From assembly GCA_021203745.1 (NCBI GenBank), contig JAJQAP010000079.1:1-5718 (forward strand): a DNA stretch of 5,718 nt, read 5' to 3'. Shown here in pieces: positions 5,482 through 5,718 of this stretch (position 1 is its first letter; every line of letters begins with the position of its first letter). The translations under genes were made by a program, and so were the position numbers. The notes beneath the pieces were generated by a model. The model was not told the origin of the DNA, searched no databases, and saw only the letters and a program-made list of their open reading frames with translations. This DNA comes from Coprobacillus sp. (GTDB taxonomy: Bacteria; Bacillota_I; Bacilli_A; RFN20; CAG-826).

Positions 5482-5653
5482 GGGTATTCCTTGACTGATA
5501 AAGGATTTTCTCCTATAATAAAAGCAGACTTTAAGTAAAGAGGGTGTTCCGCGACCTGTATAATGGCGGGCGTTAAAGTGGGTGTTCCGCGACCTGTATA
5601 ATGGCGGACCTTAAAGTCAATATAATGGGTCCTAAATGGGACTTTTATTATAT
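5482..5653 (+). repeat. 38-bp tandem repeats with a degenerate outer copy
   Basis: Two units with a period of 38 bases start at 5542 and 5580. Their first 28 bases (GGGTGTTCCGCGACC through TATAATGGCGG) are identical, and the rest differs at few positions (both end TTAAAGT). A diverged copy starts at 5482 (GGGTATTCCTTGACTG). A further TATAATGG at 5621 begins a partial unit inside a long hairpin (5620-5653: ATATAAT/ATTATAT outside, GTCC/GGAC inside, then TTTTATTATAT). Spaced, partly degenerate repeats of this kind are typical of transposase-binding ends such as those of IS21-like elements. No gene is seen from 5376 to 5718; this array is the main content of that stretch. Confidence 0.8.
5491..5519 (+). 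promoter_or_regulatory. Strong sigma-A-type promoter pointing right
   Basis: TTGACT (5491-5496), a 17-base spacer and a perfect TATAAT (5514-5519) match consensus at 11 of 12 positions. It points away from the surface genes, through the 38-bp repeats and out of the window. It could drive a transposase gene to the right or a short RNA ending at the hairpin near 5653. It lies within the degenerate repeat copy. Confidence 0.6.
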
Positions 5654-5667
5654 CTAGTGATGTAATT

Positions 5668-5718
5668 AACTTCAATTTCGTGCGGATTTTGAGTTTCACG
5701 AACTTCAATTTCGTGCGG
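5668..5718 (+). repeat. 18-bp direct repeats at 33-base spacing, possible mobile-element end
   Basis: AACTTCAATTTCGTGCGG occurs at 5668-5685 and again at 5701-5718, the window edge. The intervening bases include GAGTTTCACG, which pairs in part with the TTTCGTG of the second copy. Together with the 38-bp units to the left this resembles the multiple short repeats at the ends of IS21-like insertion sequences. No transposase is visible, so the assignment rests on layout alone. Confidence 0.55.

Noticed and set aside
5602..5658. 18-residue plus-strand ORF starting in the second 38-bp repeat
   Set aside because: No ribosome site, and it is composed of repeat sequence and the hairpin; chance ORF.
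5478..5708. 76-residue minus-strand ORF over the repeats
   Set aside because: Its translation simply reads through the short repeats. It has no recognisable domain and is opposed by the strong plus-strand promoter.
5482..5718. CRISPR array
   Set aside because: The repeats differ in period (60, 38 and 33 bases), there are only two exact copies of each, and no uniform spacers exist.

Overview
The window comes from an AT-rich, Gram-positive bacterium. The best fit is an uncultured or gut-type member of the Bacilli (Erysipelotrichales, RF39 or RFN20-like). This rests on the low-GC codon use, the AGGAGG ribosome sites, the SipW (ER-type) signal peptidase, the TasA/camelysin-like secreted proteins and the BIG2-decorated surface protein. 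The taxonomic placement is inference; no rRNA or housekeeping gene is present.

All supported genes lie on the minus strand, so transcription runs right to left. Reading that way: (1) 5376-5718 is non-coding. It holds two families of short repeats, perhaps the end of an IS21-like element, a strong plus-strand promoter, a perfect hairpin and a G9/C9 tract. (2) 5275 to 2174 encodes one very large modular surface protein, split by a single in-frame TGA at 2687-2689 into an 862-codon part and a 170-codon remnant. Its leader carries a 16-codon ORF and a hairpin followed by a T-rich run, and a good terminator follows at 2122-2152. (3) 1900 to 1208 encodes a 230-residue TasA-like protein. It is paralogous to the N-terminal domain of the large protein and sits behind its own promoter next to an (AT)13 tract. 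(4) 988 to 362 encodes a predicted TasA-like lipoprotein. (5) 347 to the window edge is the start of the SipW-type signal peptidase, 14 bases after the lipoprotein.

Together the genes look like one export and assembly cassette for cell-surface fibres: a dedicated signal peptidase, a small repeating subunit candidate, a lipid-anchored TasA-like protein that could hold the fibre to the membrane, and a large subunit with the same N-terminal domain carrying two copies of an unrecognised domain, BIG2 Ig-like domains and beta-sandwich domains outward. The cassette logic is inferred from similarity and position. The paralogy, the lipobox, the SipW catalytic residues and the in-frame TGA are read directly from the sequence.
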